The notes under the pieces are model-generated. The model was given only the letters and a program-made list of their open reading frames with translations. It had not been told where the DNA came from and ran no database searches. DNA of 64,000 nt from Adiantum capillus-veneris (lineage: Eukaryota > Streptophyta > Polypodiopsida > Polypodiales > Pteridaceae), in contig CM043964.1 in assembly GCA_014529385.2 (NCBI GenBank), forward strand, positions 131,357,420 through 131,421,419, written 5' to 3'. The position numbers and the translations under genes are program-made. This document shows, piece by piece, positions 33,282 to 43,926 of the stretch. Position 1 is the first letter of the stretch. Every line of letters begins with the position of its first letter.

Positions 33282-33658
33282 CCCCTATTAACCTTTTGTG
33301 CTTTGTAGCCTCTTTGTAATTTTGTCTTTGTACCCTCATTTTGATGATAATGAAACGACGGCTTTATTTTTCGTTCACTAGTTTTTTATTGCTCATTGAT
33401 TGTCTATTTATTATACTCATATTGTTCATTGACTATCTATTTATTGTACTCGTATTGTTCTTTCCGACATCATCATGAGCATCTTCAAGTAGAGTTTATT
33501 TTTTCTCTCCAGTATCTCCTGCCAAGTGGAATGTTTCCATAGAAGTTCAGGAAATTAATGAAATGGAAATCAATAGCCTGGAAGTTACACTTTTCAAGTG
33601 TATTTTGAAAAGGTTAATATGTCAGTCTGATTGAGGTTTTTAAGGCAGCTACTTGTCT
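33282..33658 (+). other. X-Y intergenic region
   Basis: About 380 bp, AT-rich, with a duplicated TTGTCTATTTATTATACTC-type segment at about 33398-33465. A possible splice acceptor (TTTTAAGGCAG) lies just before the gene Y start, so an upstream noncoding exon of Y cannot be excluded. There is no other gene. Confidence 0.4.
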
Positions 33659-34549
33659 ATGGCAGAACTTAGCTGGATTGAAGATGTTCAAGAACCAGAT
33701 GAGAAGGTTGAAGAAATAGCAGCTAAGCAGGATGCAGATGTAACACCAGATAAAGTAGAGGAAGACCAGGAACCAGCAGTTTGCCCCGAAATTGAGGAGA
33801 TTTCGCCAAACTGCCCTGGATGGGGATATCTTGTTTCGAATTTCTGCAAGATTAAAAAGCTCATCATCCTTGATCTCGATGGACTATTCGTGAAACGAGA
33901 TGTAACCAAACGTGATCCAAAGACTGGACAACTTAAACACCCTCCACGTCCAGCTTCCAACAGAGTTAAACTAAAAAGATTGGACGAGAAGTCGTGGATC
34001 TACTACCGTAGAGATGTTGAGCAATTTGTTTGGGATTTGAGGCAAATAGAAGATGCAATGATTTGGAGCACTTGTACTGCTGCTAACATTGAGCATATCC
34101 TCAGTACATGTTGGTCAGACATATGGGAACATAGGACTTATTACTTTAGGGATCTCTTCTCAAACTGGCAATGTGAAAAGTGGTCATATTTTGAAGAGAT
34201 TGCTGGAGCTCCAAGAGACCTTGCAGGTGAATCTGTGTCTTTCAAGCCCCTTTACCATGTTTGGAACAAGTTTCCAGAATACGACTCCTTTCGGACATTG
34301 CTGGTAGATTACTCCAGATATAAAAATCTACACAATGTCTGGGACAACTGTATATGTCCACCCACCTTTGATCCTCTTGATGAAGAACAAGACCCTAATT
34401 ACCTCACGCGCACATTGTTGCCATGGCTGTGCAGATGGGCACTAACCCCCAATACCCTGGAGTATACAAAGGCAAACCCCATCAGCAATCCCAAAGATGA
34501 ACTTTCGAGTCTAGTCTTTGAGCACTTTGTTATAAATGGAGATGAATGA
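33659..34549 (+). CDS. gene Y: FCP1/NIF-type HAD phosphatase-like protein
   Basis: 296 codons from ATG 33659, with no internal stop. An acidic N-terminus of about 50 residues is followed by a HAD-fold phosphatase domain of the FCP1/NLI-interacting-factor class. Motif I is LIILDLDGLF (Asp72 and Asp74; DLDET is usual). Motif II is MIWSTCTAANIEHIL. Lys196 in SFKPLYHVW is the probable motif III Lys, and TLLVDYSRYKN carries motif IV with DY where DD is usual. Family members dephosphorylate Ser/Thr, for example on the RNA polymerase II C-terminal domain; activity here is uncertain because of the changed motif IV. It lies 378 bp after gene X on the same strand. It is the only ORF of the 31-40 kb block that is fully open. 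Confidence 0.72.
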   Translation: MAELSWIEDVQEPDEKVEEIAAKQDADVTPDKVEEDQEPAVCPEIEEISPNCPGWGYLVSNFCKIKKLIILDLDGLFVKRDVTKRDPKTGQLKHPPRPASNRVKLKRLDEKSWIYYRRDVEQFVWDLRQIEDAMIWSTCTAANIEHILSTCWSDIWEHRTYYFRDLFSNWQCEKWSYFEEIAGAPRDLAGESVSFKPLYHVWNKFPEYDSFRTLLVDYSRYKNLHNVWDNCICPPTFDPLDEEQDPNYLTRTLLPWLCRWALTPNTLEYTKANPISNPKDELSSLVFEHFVINGDE

Positions 34550-35059
34550 GATTGTACATCCGGAACTGCCAGAAACATTATATATTGTACATTCTTGGTG
34601 GATATGTAGACGTTTCTGGATAATTGTTGTAATATACTTTTTGTAATATACAGAAGTTCTGGCACTTTACTGTCTCTGCACTATACATGTCTCTACACTT
34701 CTGAATGTCTCAGAACCACTTTTTAGTGGTGCTAAACCCCTAAAACGTGGTTAAATTTTTATTATGTTATTGCAACAATTTTTTTGGAACTGCAACACCA
34801 TTTAATGGTGATGTTTGGGGGGAGTGGTGAAGCATTCTTAACCACTTTTTAGTGGGGCTAAACCACTTTAGTACCACTAAAAATTGGTAAATTTTTATTG
34901 AGTTTTTTTGAAACTGCAACACTTTTTAGTGGTGATGTTTGGGGGGGGAGGGGGGAGTGGTGAAGCATTCTCAAAAACCAACATGTCAATTCCATCGTAC
35001 CTTTACACCAATTCCATCTTGTTCAATCTTTCACTAGATGATATAAAATCAGATTTGAT
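34550..35059. repeat. Y-Z gap with AGTGGTG palindromic repeats
   Basis: Repeated blocks such as AACCACTTTTTAGTGGTGCTAAACC (34712 onward, and 34845 onward) and TTTAGTGGTGATGTTTGGGG (34800 and 34925) alternate with T tracts. The half-sites CCACTTTT and AGTGGTG are the same words as in the intron of gene Z. A minus-strand frame related to gene Z may extend into 34980-35059, but no domain is visible. Confidence 0.65.
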
Positions 35060-38000
35060 TTACAATTCAAAGGGCATGCTATTGTATATTGCCTCATGGT
35101 TTTCATTGGAAAGTTCAAACACTTCTCCTATACCATCGAGCACTACAGGCTCCGTAGGGAACTTTATTGCCCTTATCAAGTGGGAATATATGAAAACTAC
35201 TGGCTTGTTATCCCACAGCTCATACAAGTTTGCTTGTAGGGATTTATACCAATGGCCCGTGACCATATAAGTATGCTTCTCTATCTTGTTGCCCCATGCA
35301 TCAATTTACTTGTTAGTTGTTAGGCCCTTAGCTACTACACACTTCAAAATGTAGAAGTCAACAGCCTCCTCATTATTCTCTTCATAAGTGATAGCAAAAT
35401 TGTCTCCAGGTGTGAGAGCATCGCTTAAGGAGTCATAATGACCTGCATAAGTGGCACCATGGAACTCCTCATCGTCTGAGTCTCCGTATGATTGGGAATC
35501 ATTAGCAAGTGGCTTCAAAGTGTGATATTGCCCACGTCTCCACATGTGATCTCTTCATACACTTTCTCCAATGGCCAAGCCTGCAAGGAAAACAAAAGCA
35601 TGACAACCGTTTTGATCGCAATGCACAAGTGTTGTTCTCAGAATACCCATTCACACAATGCATTGCTCTTGAGCCCTTCAATGGTTTGCAGTCCCATTGA
35701 TGGGATCGCTCAACATCGCCTAGCTTGACCTCCCAGAACACCCTACTGACCTCCCTCTTTTTCTTGTCATACATAGTAGTTGCTCCAGTACTGAGATGCA
35801 TTCTCAAAAAAGAGACAACTTCAACTGCACAAGTCAACCACACTATTTTGCTTCAATTGCTCATGAGTTAGAGCCCTTTTAATGACAGCCCCAGCCCCAT
35901 CATGTTCCCCCTTTCCATGTCCTGAGCAAAAAAAATTCCAATTCATTTCCATGCCAGTAAGGCTCCAATATCTAGCAACAAAGTAAAACGGTCGCTTTGC
36001 TTTAAATTGTGAAGCTGCGCCATCTGACCAAACCCAATGTTTTTTAAAGCTTAGCCCTTGATCTCTCAACCATTGAGCATGTAAGAGAAAAGCATGTTGC
36101 ACAAATAAGGTGTCATGTTGTTTATCATCTGAGACAAAAAAGTGCATGGTCTTCTTTATTTCACCTGATGCGATGCGAAAATAAGTAATCAGGACAAAGA
36201 TAGTGACCTGCTTAGTGTACCAATGCATTGATTGGATCTCATTTTGCTCCTTGAAGGAGTAGTTCTCTGCAAAGTCAACGACGGAGACAACCACATCATC
36301 TGGAAACAAAGAAATGCAGTCCTTGAACTGTTGTGCTTGCCACCTAAATATAAAATTGTGAATGACATACTTCTTCAAGTGGTCTTGGTACACTCGCAAA
36401 AGTTCTCTAGGCAGCATTTTCTTGTGGACAATTTCTTTCACAATGCTCTTTCTAGCTTCACTATTTAATCCAATAGCACCCACTATATTTTCAAAAAACT
36501 TCACAGATACTTGCTTAATCTGCTCAACTTCTTCTCTTGGACAGATCTGAATATTACCTACACCGCATGCATTGCATATTCCCATTAATCATTGGTAGCT
36601 ATGGAAACTATGTTCAGCAAGTATAGGGCAGAGTATAGACTCCAACAGTGAAGTGGTACTCATACTTGCATTTTTGTATGCAAGACATCCATGGTTGACA
36701 ACTTCATCATGATGAAGGCATATAGGGTAGCTGCACATGCAGCAAGAACCATGAAGATCAAAACTTCGAGTCCGCATGTGATTTACTGCCTCTTTAAGGA
36801 AAATCATTTGTACATGCACAATACAATAGCAGGTGTAGCGATCCCTCAATTTTCGGACAAAGAACGGTTTCATAGACTCGAAGCAACGTTGCGAAATCTG
36901 AATATCTGCATACTTTGTCTTGAATCTTAAATAAAGCTCCACCTGCAATATACATGTATACAAATGTTAAAAATAAACTTATCATTCAAAACTGGTTAAA
37001 TTGTTTCAAAACATTAAAAAGTGATTCTATATCACTAAAAACTGGTGTACACCACTAAAAACTAGTAATGATACATTCATTAGTATTGTTTTACCTGTGA
37101 AAATAATGCACCACAAATACAAATTAGTGTAGAAACTAGTAACCATACAAAAAGGTAGAATATTAAGAGGTTGTGTGAGGACAACTTAATAGTGGTGAGA
37201 AACCGCATTCAGCGTAACTAAAAAGGGGTTTGGCACGACTTAAAAGTGAATTCAAACCACTTGACGGTGATGAACCGCCAAAAAAAAATGGTGTGCACTG
37301 CTTGAATATGGTGGGCAACGATTAAAAAGTGGTGAGTAAGGACATGAAAGTTCTGGGGAAGTTCAGAACTAGCACTTAAAAAGTAGCTGGGAGGGACAAA
37401 ATACTAGGCGACAGACCAGCATTAGCACTAGATAGTAGTCCAACACAACTTGAAAGTGGAGGAGCTCTTGTGAAAAGTGTTTGATGACCACTTTAGAGTG
37501 GTGAGCGACTAGTTCAAAATTGCCAGTCACCAATTAAAATCTAGCACTTAAAAAGTAGCTAGGAGGGACAAAATACTAGGCGACAAACCAGCATCATAAC
37601 TAGATAGTGGTCCAACACAACTTGGAAGTGGAGGAGCTCTTGTGAAAAGTGCTTCATGACCACTTGAGAGTGGTGAGCAACTACCTTAAAGTGGGCAGTC
37701 ACCACTTGAACGTGGATTCTGGTCACTTGAATGCGGTTTCTGGCCACTTGAAAGCGGAAACTTGCCGGTTGATTATAGTGACAAGGTTTTAGCTACCACT
37801 TGAAAGTGGTGTCTTGCCACTTGGGAGTGGTGCCTCATCACTTGCATGGAGTGATGACTGACGTAGTGACTTAGCACATGAAAGTGGTGTCTCACCACTT
37901 GATGACCACTTGAAATTAGTGAGCAACTACTTCAAAGTGGGCAATCACCACTTGAACGCTGATTCTGGTCACTTGAATGCGGTGTCTGGCCACTTGAAAG

Positions 38001-40157
38001 CGGGAGCTTGCCGCTTGATTGCAGTGACCAGGTTTAAGCTATCACTTGAAAGTGGTATCTCACCACTTGATGACCACTTGATAATGGTGACAAACTAGTT
38101 CAAAGTGGGCAGTCACCACTTGAACACGGATTCAAGTCATTGGAATGCGGTGTTCGGCCACTTGGGAGTGGTGTCTCACCACTTGCATGGAGTGATGACT
38201 AACATAGTACTTTGCACATGAAAGTGGTGTCTCACCACTTGATGACCACTTGAGAGTGGTGAGAAACTAGTTCAAAGTGGGCAGTCACCACTTTAACGCG
38301 TTTTCTTGTCACTTGAATGCGGTGTCTAACCACTTGAAAGCGGGAACTTTCCGCTTGATTGCAGTGATAAGGTTTTAGTTACTACTTGAAAGTGGTGTCA
38401 CACCACTTGGGAGTGGTGCCTCACCACTTGCATGGAGTGATGGACTGACGTAGTGACTTAGCACATGAAAGTGGCTTCTCACCACTTGAATGCGGTCAGA
38501 CACCACGTGAAAGTGGTTTTTATACGTGTAAGTGTTGTGTGCACCGCTTCATTGTGGTGTGACAACACTTGTAAGTGTTTACTAACAAAATGTGTTCAAA
38601 CTCCACTAATATGGTTTTGGTTACCATCATAAGGTGGTGGGCACCATTCGTGCAGCAACAGTAAAAAGTCTATGGCACTACTATAACTGTTGCACCATGA
38701 CTAAAAGCTGCTACATCACTTGGAAAAAGTGAGCTGCACCACCAAAAACGTTTGCACCTGTAACACCCCTACGAGTTTGTAAAACACGTCTATTAGAATT
38801 GGGTAAACAAGACTTTTTAGTGGGTGAACACCACTTTGTAGGGTTTACGGTGAAGCGCTGGTGCATTTCTAGTAAAAACTGTTTCTTAAACATTAAAACC
38901 TGCTGCAAAACATTAAAAACTGGTTCAAACACACTAAAAAGTGGTGTGGAAACACAAGTAAAAGTGCTTCAAAAACATTTAGAACTATTGATCAAATTTT
39001 AGAAGTGGTTCAGATACAATTAGAGACCAGTATAGTAATGTTTCACCACTTTTTAATGTTGCAGCACCACTAGAAAGTGGTGCAAAACACCAAAACAAGC
39101 TGTAGCACTAATAAAAAGAAGTATAGAAACATAATGTTGTGGCAGTAATGAGTTGTAGCACCAATAAAAAGTGGTATAGAAACATAATGTTGTAGCAGGA
39201 ATATGAGTTGTAGCACCAATAAAAAGTGCTAAAAAAACATATCAATTACCTGAGGCTCCTCAAGAAGGTGGATTGGATGCTTTACATATGAACATCTAGC
39301 TAGTCTCTTACTGCAATCATCTTTCTTGTTGGGGGACACCCTCATCTCATCCGTCCAAAATTGAAAGACTATGTCTTTAACAGTTTGAGTGATGTGAGTT
39401 CTCCGTGCATCATCTCTATGACACACAGATGCAGGGAACGAACCATCGGATTCACTTGACACTATTAAGTGATGTTTGGCTGATATAAGTTTCTTTTGTG
39501 GATCCCCATAAGCTTGGCAGCTCGCGGTATGCTCATGTCAGTGTTTTGTTCCTTGCTTCCACCATTCACCAACATCATCATTGCTGATTTCTTCACAAAA
39601 AACTCGTCTGAAGATCTTGGGACCTTCACATGATTCAAAGTGTTGCGGATGTTTCTCATCATAATTGCTTCCAACTTGCGGATGTTTCTCAGCATAATTG
39701 CTTCCAACTCTTTGGATTTACTCTGCATAGTAAGGAAGCAAGGATGTTGAAGAAGTTCATCAAAGATTTCCTTCCTACCACTTGCATCCATTCCCACGGT
39801 TAATGTATCAAAGTGTTGTACCATAGATTGACATATCCTTCGTTTCTTTCTTTCATCCATCTCCCCTGGATTGCTTTCCGTCACAAAGTTGACCGTTGCC
39901 TTACGTTGCTTACGTTTTTGAGCAGCCCAATATTCCCTCATTAATTTTCTGCGCTGAAGTTGAGCTTCTCTACTCATCAATGACGATGAGTTGATAGACA
40001 GTTCTTCACTGTGCTCCATTGTTGCAGTACTTTCAAAGGATTGCTCTACAAGAAATACAATACAAATCATAACTACACTCTATACTTTTAATTAATACAT
40101 GGCACTTCTTGCACTAATTAGCAAGATACTAACAAAGCATAATAAGTGTTTACATAC
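35060..40157 (-). pseudogene. gene Z: DDE transposase-like protein with 2.3-kb repeat intron
   Basis: Read leftwards. A donor GAG|GTATGT at about 40157 and acceptor TTTCTTGTAG at about 40045 suggest a small first exon. Exon 2 (about 40045-39250) encodes a basic region and, after a one-base frameshift near 39465, KDIVFQFWTDEMRVSPNKKDD, ending CCTCAG|GTAATT. The intron spans 39249-36943. Exon 3 (from 36942) gives VELYLRFKTKYADIQ, Cys-rich zinc-type motifs (CCMCSYPIC, CNACGVGNIQIC) around a TGA at 36586, then the catalytic-like core: VVDFAEN (Asp codon 36274-36276), VWSDGAASQFK (Asp 36022-36024) and SGHGKGEHDGAGA (Glu 35905-35907). The C-terminus continues after a frameshift near 35835 and a TAA at 35306 to KPVVFIYSHLIRAIKF. 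Similar D-D-E layouts occur in uncharacterised predicted proteins of animals and non-seed plants, as I recall; the family name is not known to me. Confidence 0.6.
36943..39249. repeat. palindromic repeat array within the gene Z intron
   Basis: Dozens of copies of the words CACCACTTGAAAGTGGTG, AACCACTTTTTAGTGG and close variants, built on CCACTTnnAAGTGG. A higher-order unit of about 175-250 bp recurs at about 37640-37850, 37880-38080, 38090-38250 and 38260-38480 (phrases AGTGGGCAGTCACCACTTGAACG, GTGTCTCACCACTTGATGACC, TTGCATGGAGTGATG). Outside 37170-38520 the words are more diverged and often carry AAAAAGTGG. There is no spacer regularity of a CRISPR array and no coding sequence. Confidence 0.85.
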
Positions 40158-40195
40158 CTCAAGAATCATCAAGTAGAAGAGGAACCTATAGAGGT

Positions 40196-40280
40196 AGAGT
40201 TAGTGAGAGAGAGAGAGAAAGAGTGCTAAGAGAGAGAGAGAGAGATGAGCGCGAGCTCAGACACAAGAGGAGCCATGCTT

Positions 40281-40331
<51 letters not shown>

Positions 40332-40440
40332 AGGGGGGGGGGCTGAGCGATACAGAAAGCTCAGCAAGAGCTCTGTGAGAGAGAGACAGAGAGGAGCTAG
40401 ATAGAGATCCAAGAGAGATCTCAGAGACAAAGAAAGCTCA
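40196..40440. repeat. (GA)n-rich region upstream of gene Z
   Basis: Several GA/GAGATA runs with a GGGGGGGGGG tract at about 40334-40343. It lies at the 5' side of gene Z (minus strand), where on that strand it reads as CT-rich leader sequence, like the CT-rich leader of the KCS gene. Confidence 0.85.
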
Positions 40441-42132
40441 AACAGGTTGTAGCGGGAAAGAAGCGGCGGACAATAGCCCAGCGTTCAGCAGTAAATTACA
40501 TTTAGTCTCATTAATTGTGGTACGTTAGGAGACTTAATTGACGTACCTTAGGAGAGTGATATTCTTTTTCAGATTTGAATCACTTTTAAAACACCCACTT
40601 TTAAGCGCAAAAAAGCAATGTCCTTGACATTACTTTCTAGGCCACCTATACATGCTTTCACCCAACAAAGTTTTTGTCTTATAAGACTCTCTTTTTCTTT
40701 ATTGTGCACAAAAATGAAGTAGTATGCATGCTTAGATAAAATTTGTGGAGATGACGTCTCCCGAACACCAAGTAGAGCTTGTCACTCTACTATGGAAGAT
40801 TGATAGGACTAGACATGCTTGTGGCAGCTTAGGCTCTCGAGTGCCAAATGGATTAGTCATCCATTGCGGAACAATGTCGTAGGGTAACATAGGGATCCTC
40901 TACCGGCTAGAAAAAGGACTAATGAATATGATTTATCTTCTCTATCCACCGCCTGTTCCATGTTCTCTCGCACATCAAACCTCACCCTAGCAAGCTACAA
41001 CACCCCATTGCCCTTGCTCATAGCCCTTTTTGCCTAGCTAAGCCGCCCCTTGCCCTTACTCAGAGCCCTTTTCCCCTAGCCAAGCCGCCCCCTTGCTTGC
41101 CATCTTGTGCTTCACCTCAACCCTTGCTAGCTAGCTTCCCCCTTCACCACCCGGGGAGTTTTGTTTACCGCTGCCCTCTTGCTTCACACACAGGGCCGCT
41201 ACCCACTCCTTACCACGTGCATGCACCCTTAAAATTTACAACAAAAAAGTACATAAACAGATCAAATAAATTAACCTTTCTCCTTTCCTTGTGCATTACC
41301 CTCCCTTATTTTTTTTTATAAAAAGTACATAAATAGAATAAATAAATTACCCTTTCTCCTTGCCTCGCATGTAACCCATCGTCCTCGGCCTTTCATCATT
41401 CGCCCCCTCACTCTTGTTCCTCTACCAATAGCCCCTTGCTCTTGCCACACCCTCTACCCACTCCCTGCTTTGCACCCTCACCCTTGCCCCACCCCCTCCC
41501 ACTTGTCCTCGTCCTCTAGCCTCCCCCTCACATGACCCTAAAGCCCCACCCCGCTGCCTTATTTCCCTTTCACTTGCCCCACACCCCAATCTGTGCATGA
41601 CCCGCATAGCCCCCCTTTATAACTTGCCACACCCCTAATTACGAACCTCTCTCATCACCTTACCCTATCATTCCCCCTCTCTAATACTACCCGGCCAATG
41701 CAACTAGCCCTTTGTCTCTCTTTCCTCTCCCCACTCTAGCCCCTAGCCCGAACTCCTTCATGCATGCACTTGACTTGTCATAATAACTAATATCTAATTC
41801 TCCTAAATGATTTTCTCATGTTAAACTGATAATTTAATATGGGGAAGTGCCAGGGGAGAAAAAGCTAGAATATTGGTTAAGCTAGAACTTATCCAAAGGA
41901 GGGAAAATACGAATCCAAATGGGGGGGCATCTGCAAAAGAGCAATGTTCAATAATAGGCTTTAAAGACCCTAAGGTTCAACCCATTAAGACTTCCAAAAT
42001 GCTAAGGTTCCAAAATTCAAAGGTTGTGCCAATGGTTAAGCTTAGGAAATTGGATGCTTTGTGTGTGTCCCAAAAAGTCTTCATAATCCCTACATAGGAG
42101 GGGGCGAGCCTTGCAAGTAGGGGATGAGAGAG

Positions 42133-42164
<32 letters not shown>

Positions 42165-43926
42165 GCTTTCTTTACACAAAGGGAATGAGGGACACATGTC
42201 AGCTCCCTAGCCCAGATGCCCACAAGGTGTACTCAATTCCTATTGGGTGGCCATGGAGGTGGACCAATGAGAATTAGGCTAGAGTAAATTTAGTTTAATT
42301 AATTTAAAAACAGTTAATAAAAAAACCAATAAGAATTAAGCTCTCTAGAAGACTATTGGACAGTCTCCCAAGGGGTCCAATGAGCATTCAGCAGCCCAAT
42401 GGCTTGCCTGATTCCTATTGGTCAGAAGACAAATGGGTCCAATGAGAGTTTAGTTGCATTTATTAATTACCTAAAGCTCTCATAGAAGGGGAAAGGGGGA
42501 CACATGTCAGAAGGCTATCACTTATGCTCTTGAAATTCCATTGGCTAGGCTTGGGGAGGTCCAATAGGATTGTAGCATGAGCAAATAGCAAGAGGGGTCG
42601 ACCGAGAGAGAGAGGGGGCTGATTTTTCAAAGGCATTATTGCATACACACTCACACTAGTTCATGTGTGGAGTAAGAAGACTCTCTCTCTCTCTCTCCTT
42701 CTCAAGCTTTAATGGAAAGCTTATCACCTACTCCAAGATTGTGAGAAGGGAGGCCTACACGAAAAACTCTTGGCTTTGCGATGCAAATCCAACCAAGAGC
42801 TAAGCTTCAATGCATGCTCATCTCCTCTACCATGCTGATTACTAAGCTAAGCTATGCTAACATGAGTGATGTGAGGAGATGTACATCTTTCTCGTAAGAC
42901 TACTCCTTCTTCCTCTCAATCTACTCTCATACCCCCCTAGCTCTCACCATCTCTGAAGGTGTGTGAGGTCTTGGGTCTGAGATTGTGAGGGAATTGATGT
43001 TGTGTTTTATAAGTGTTTTGCTTAGTGCTTGAAGTTTCCATCTTCATTGCACTAGCTAGCATTGAAGGAACACAAAGGATTGTATTGTAAAATGTCTCAC
43101 TTGATGGGAGAAACCATAATACAAAGCCTTTTGGAGGGGGGACCAATCCGGTCCTCAACTATTGTCAATAGCTTAATTTATCTCTCTTTTGAAGTATTTT
43201 TCATGCTATCTAACTAAGTGTTATACTTTTTGTTGCTCTCTCCACCCAAGCACTCTTGTTATTCTCATTAGTAATCTATTCTAATGAAATGCTCACCATG
43301 TTCATGTTATTTTCCCCTACACACAAGTTACTAGACCATTAAATGTTACATGACTTGCCTAGGCATTCCCCTTGCTTTACCCTCTTCATCACCTTGAATC
43401 CCCTTGCCCTCTACTATTACCCTACCCACTGAACTATTCTCTTTATCTTGCCCATTGCCTTACTTTCTTGTCTCATTATCATCACTGCACCTTCTTGCCT
43501 ACCCTGCCTCCCTCTCACCCTCGCACATCCTCTCCTCTCTACTTGTACACTCGCACTCTCTCAACTCGCCCCACCCCTACTTACCTCTTCTCTTCATCTA
43601 GGCATTGCTCTCTCTGACCACATTCAAGAGAGCAGATTTGCCCTTCTCTCTCACTCCTCTTTCTCATTGTCATTCCCAGATGGTGTCAGATTTATATAGA
43701 GAGGCAATCAACTCTGTCTTTAGCCTCAAACCTATCTTTTTTGAGTTCTTTGCCTTTGGCTATAGATACTTGAACCTATCTTCTTAGAGTTATGTTGTCC
43801 TAGATTTTTTAAGGGCCATAAAAACATTCAAAGCACACTTTCTATAAAGTAGATGTTATCTAAGCCTTCCTGTTGTTCCAAGTTCTATAACATAAAATTG
43901 ACAACTCATACATGCAATGTCCAATT
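40441..43926. other. gene-poor interval
   Basis: I see no gene in this 3.5 kb. It holds C-rich low-complexity DNA with repeated CTTGCCC / CCCTTGC / AGCCGCCCC words (40980-41720), a (CA)n tract at 42136-42163, a cluster of CCAAT/ATTGG pentamers at 42238-42575, a short CT tract at 42681-42698, and C/T-rich low-complexity DNA again at 43370-43620. Open frames in it are Ser/Pro/Leu-rich without domains. Confidence 0.5.
42136..42163. repeat. (CA)n microsatellite
   Basis: An uninterrupted CA dinucleotide tract preceded by GAGAGAAA. Confidence 0.93.

Noticed and set aside
37600-38500. CRISPR-like array of repeats
   Set aside because: The repeat words are palindromic and irregularly spaced, the intervening sequences are also repetitive, no cas genes occur, and the context is a eukaryotic intron.
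40980-41720. GC-rich coding island or CpG island promoter
   Set aside because: The composition comes from repeated CCCTTGCC words with few CpG. No reading frame or splice pattern was found.
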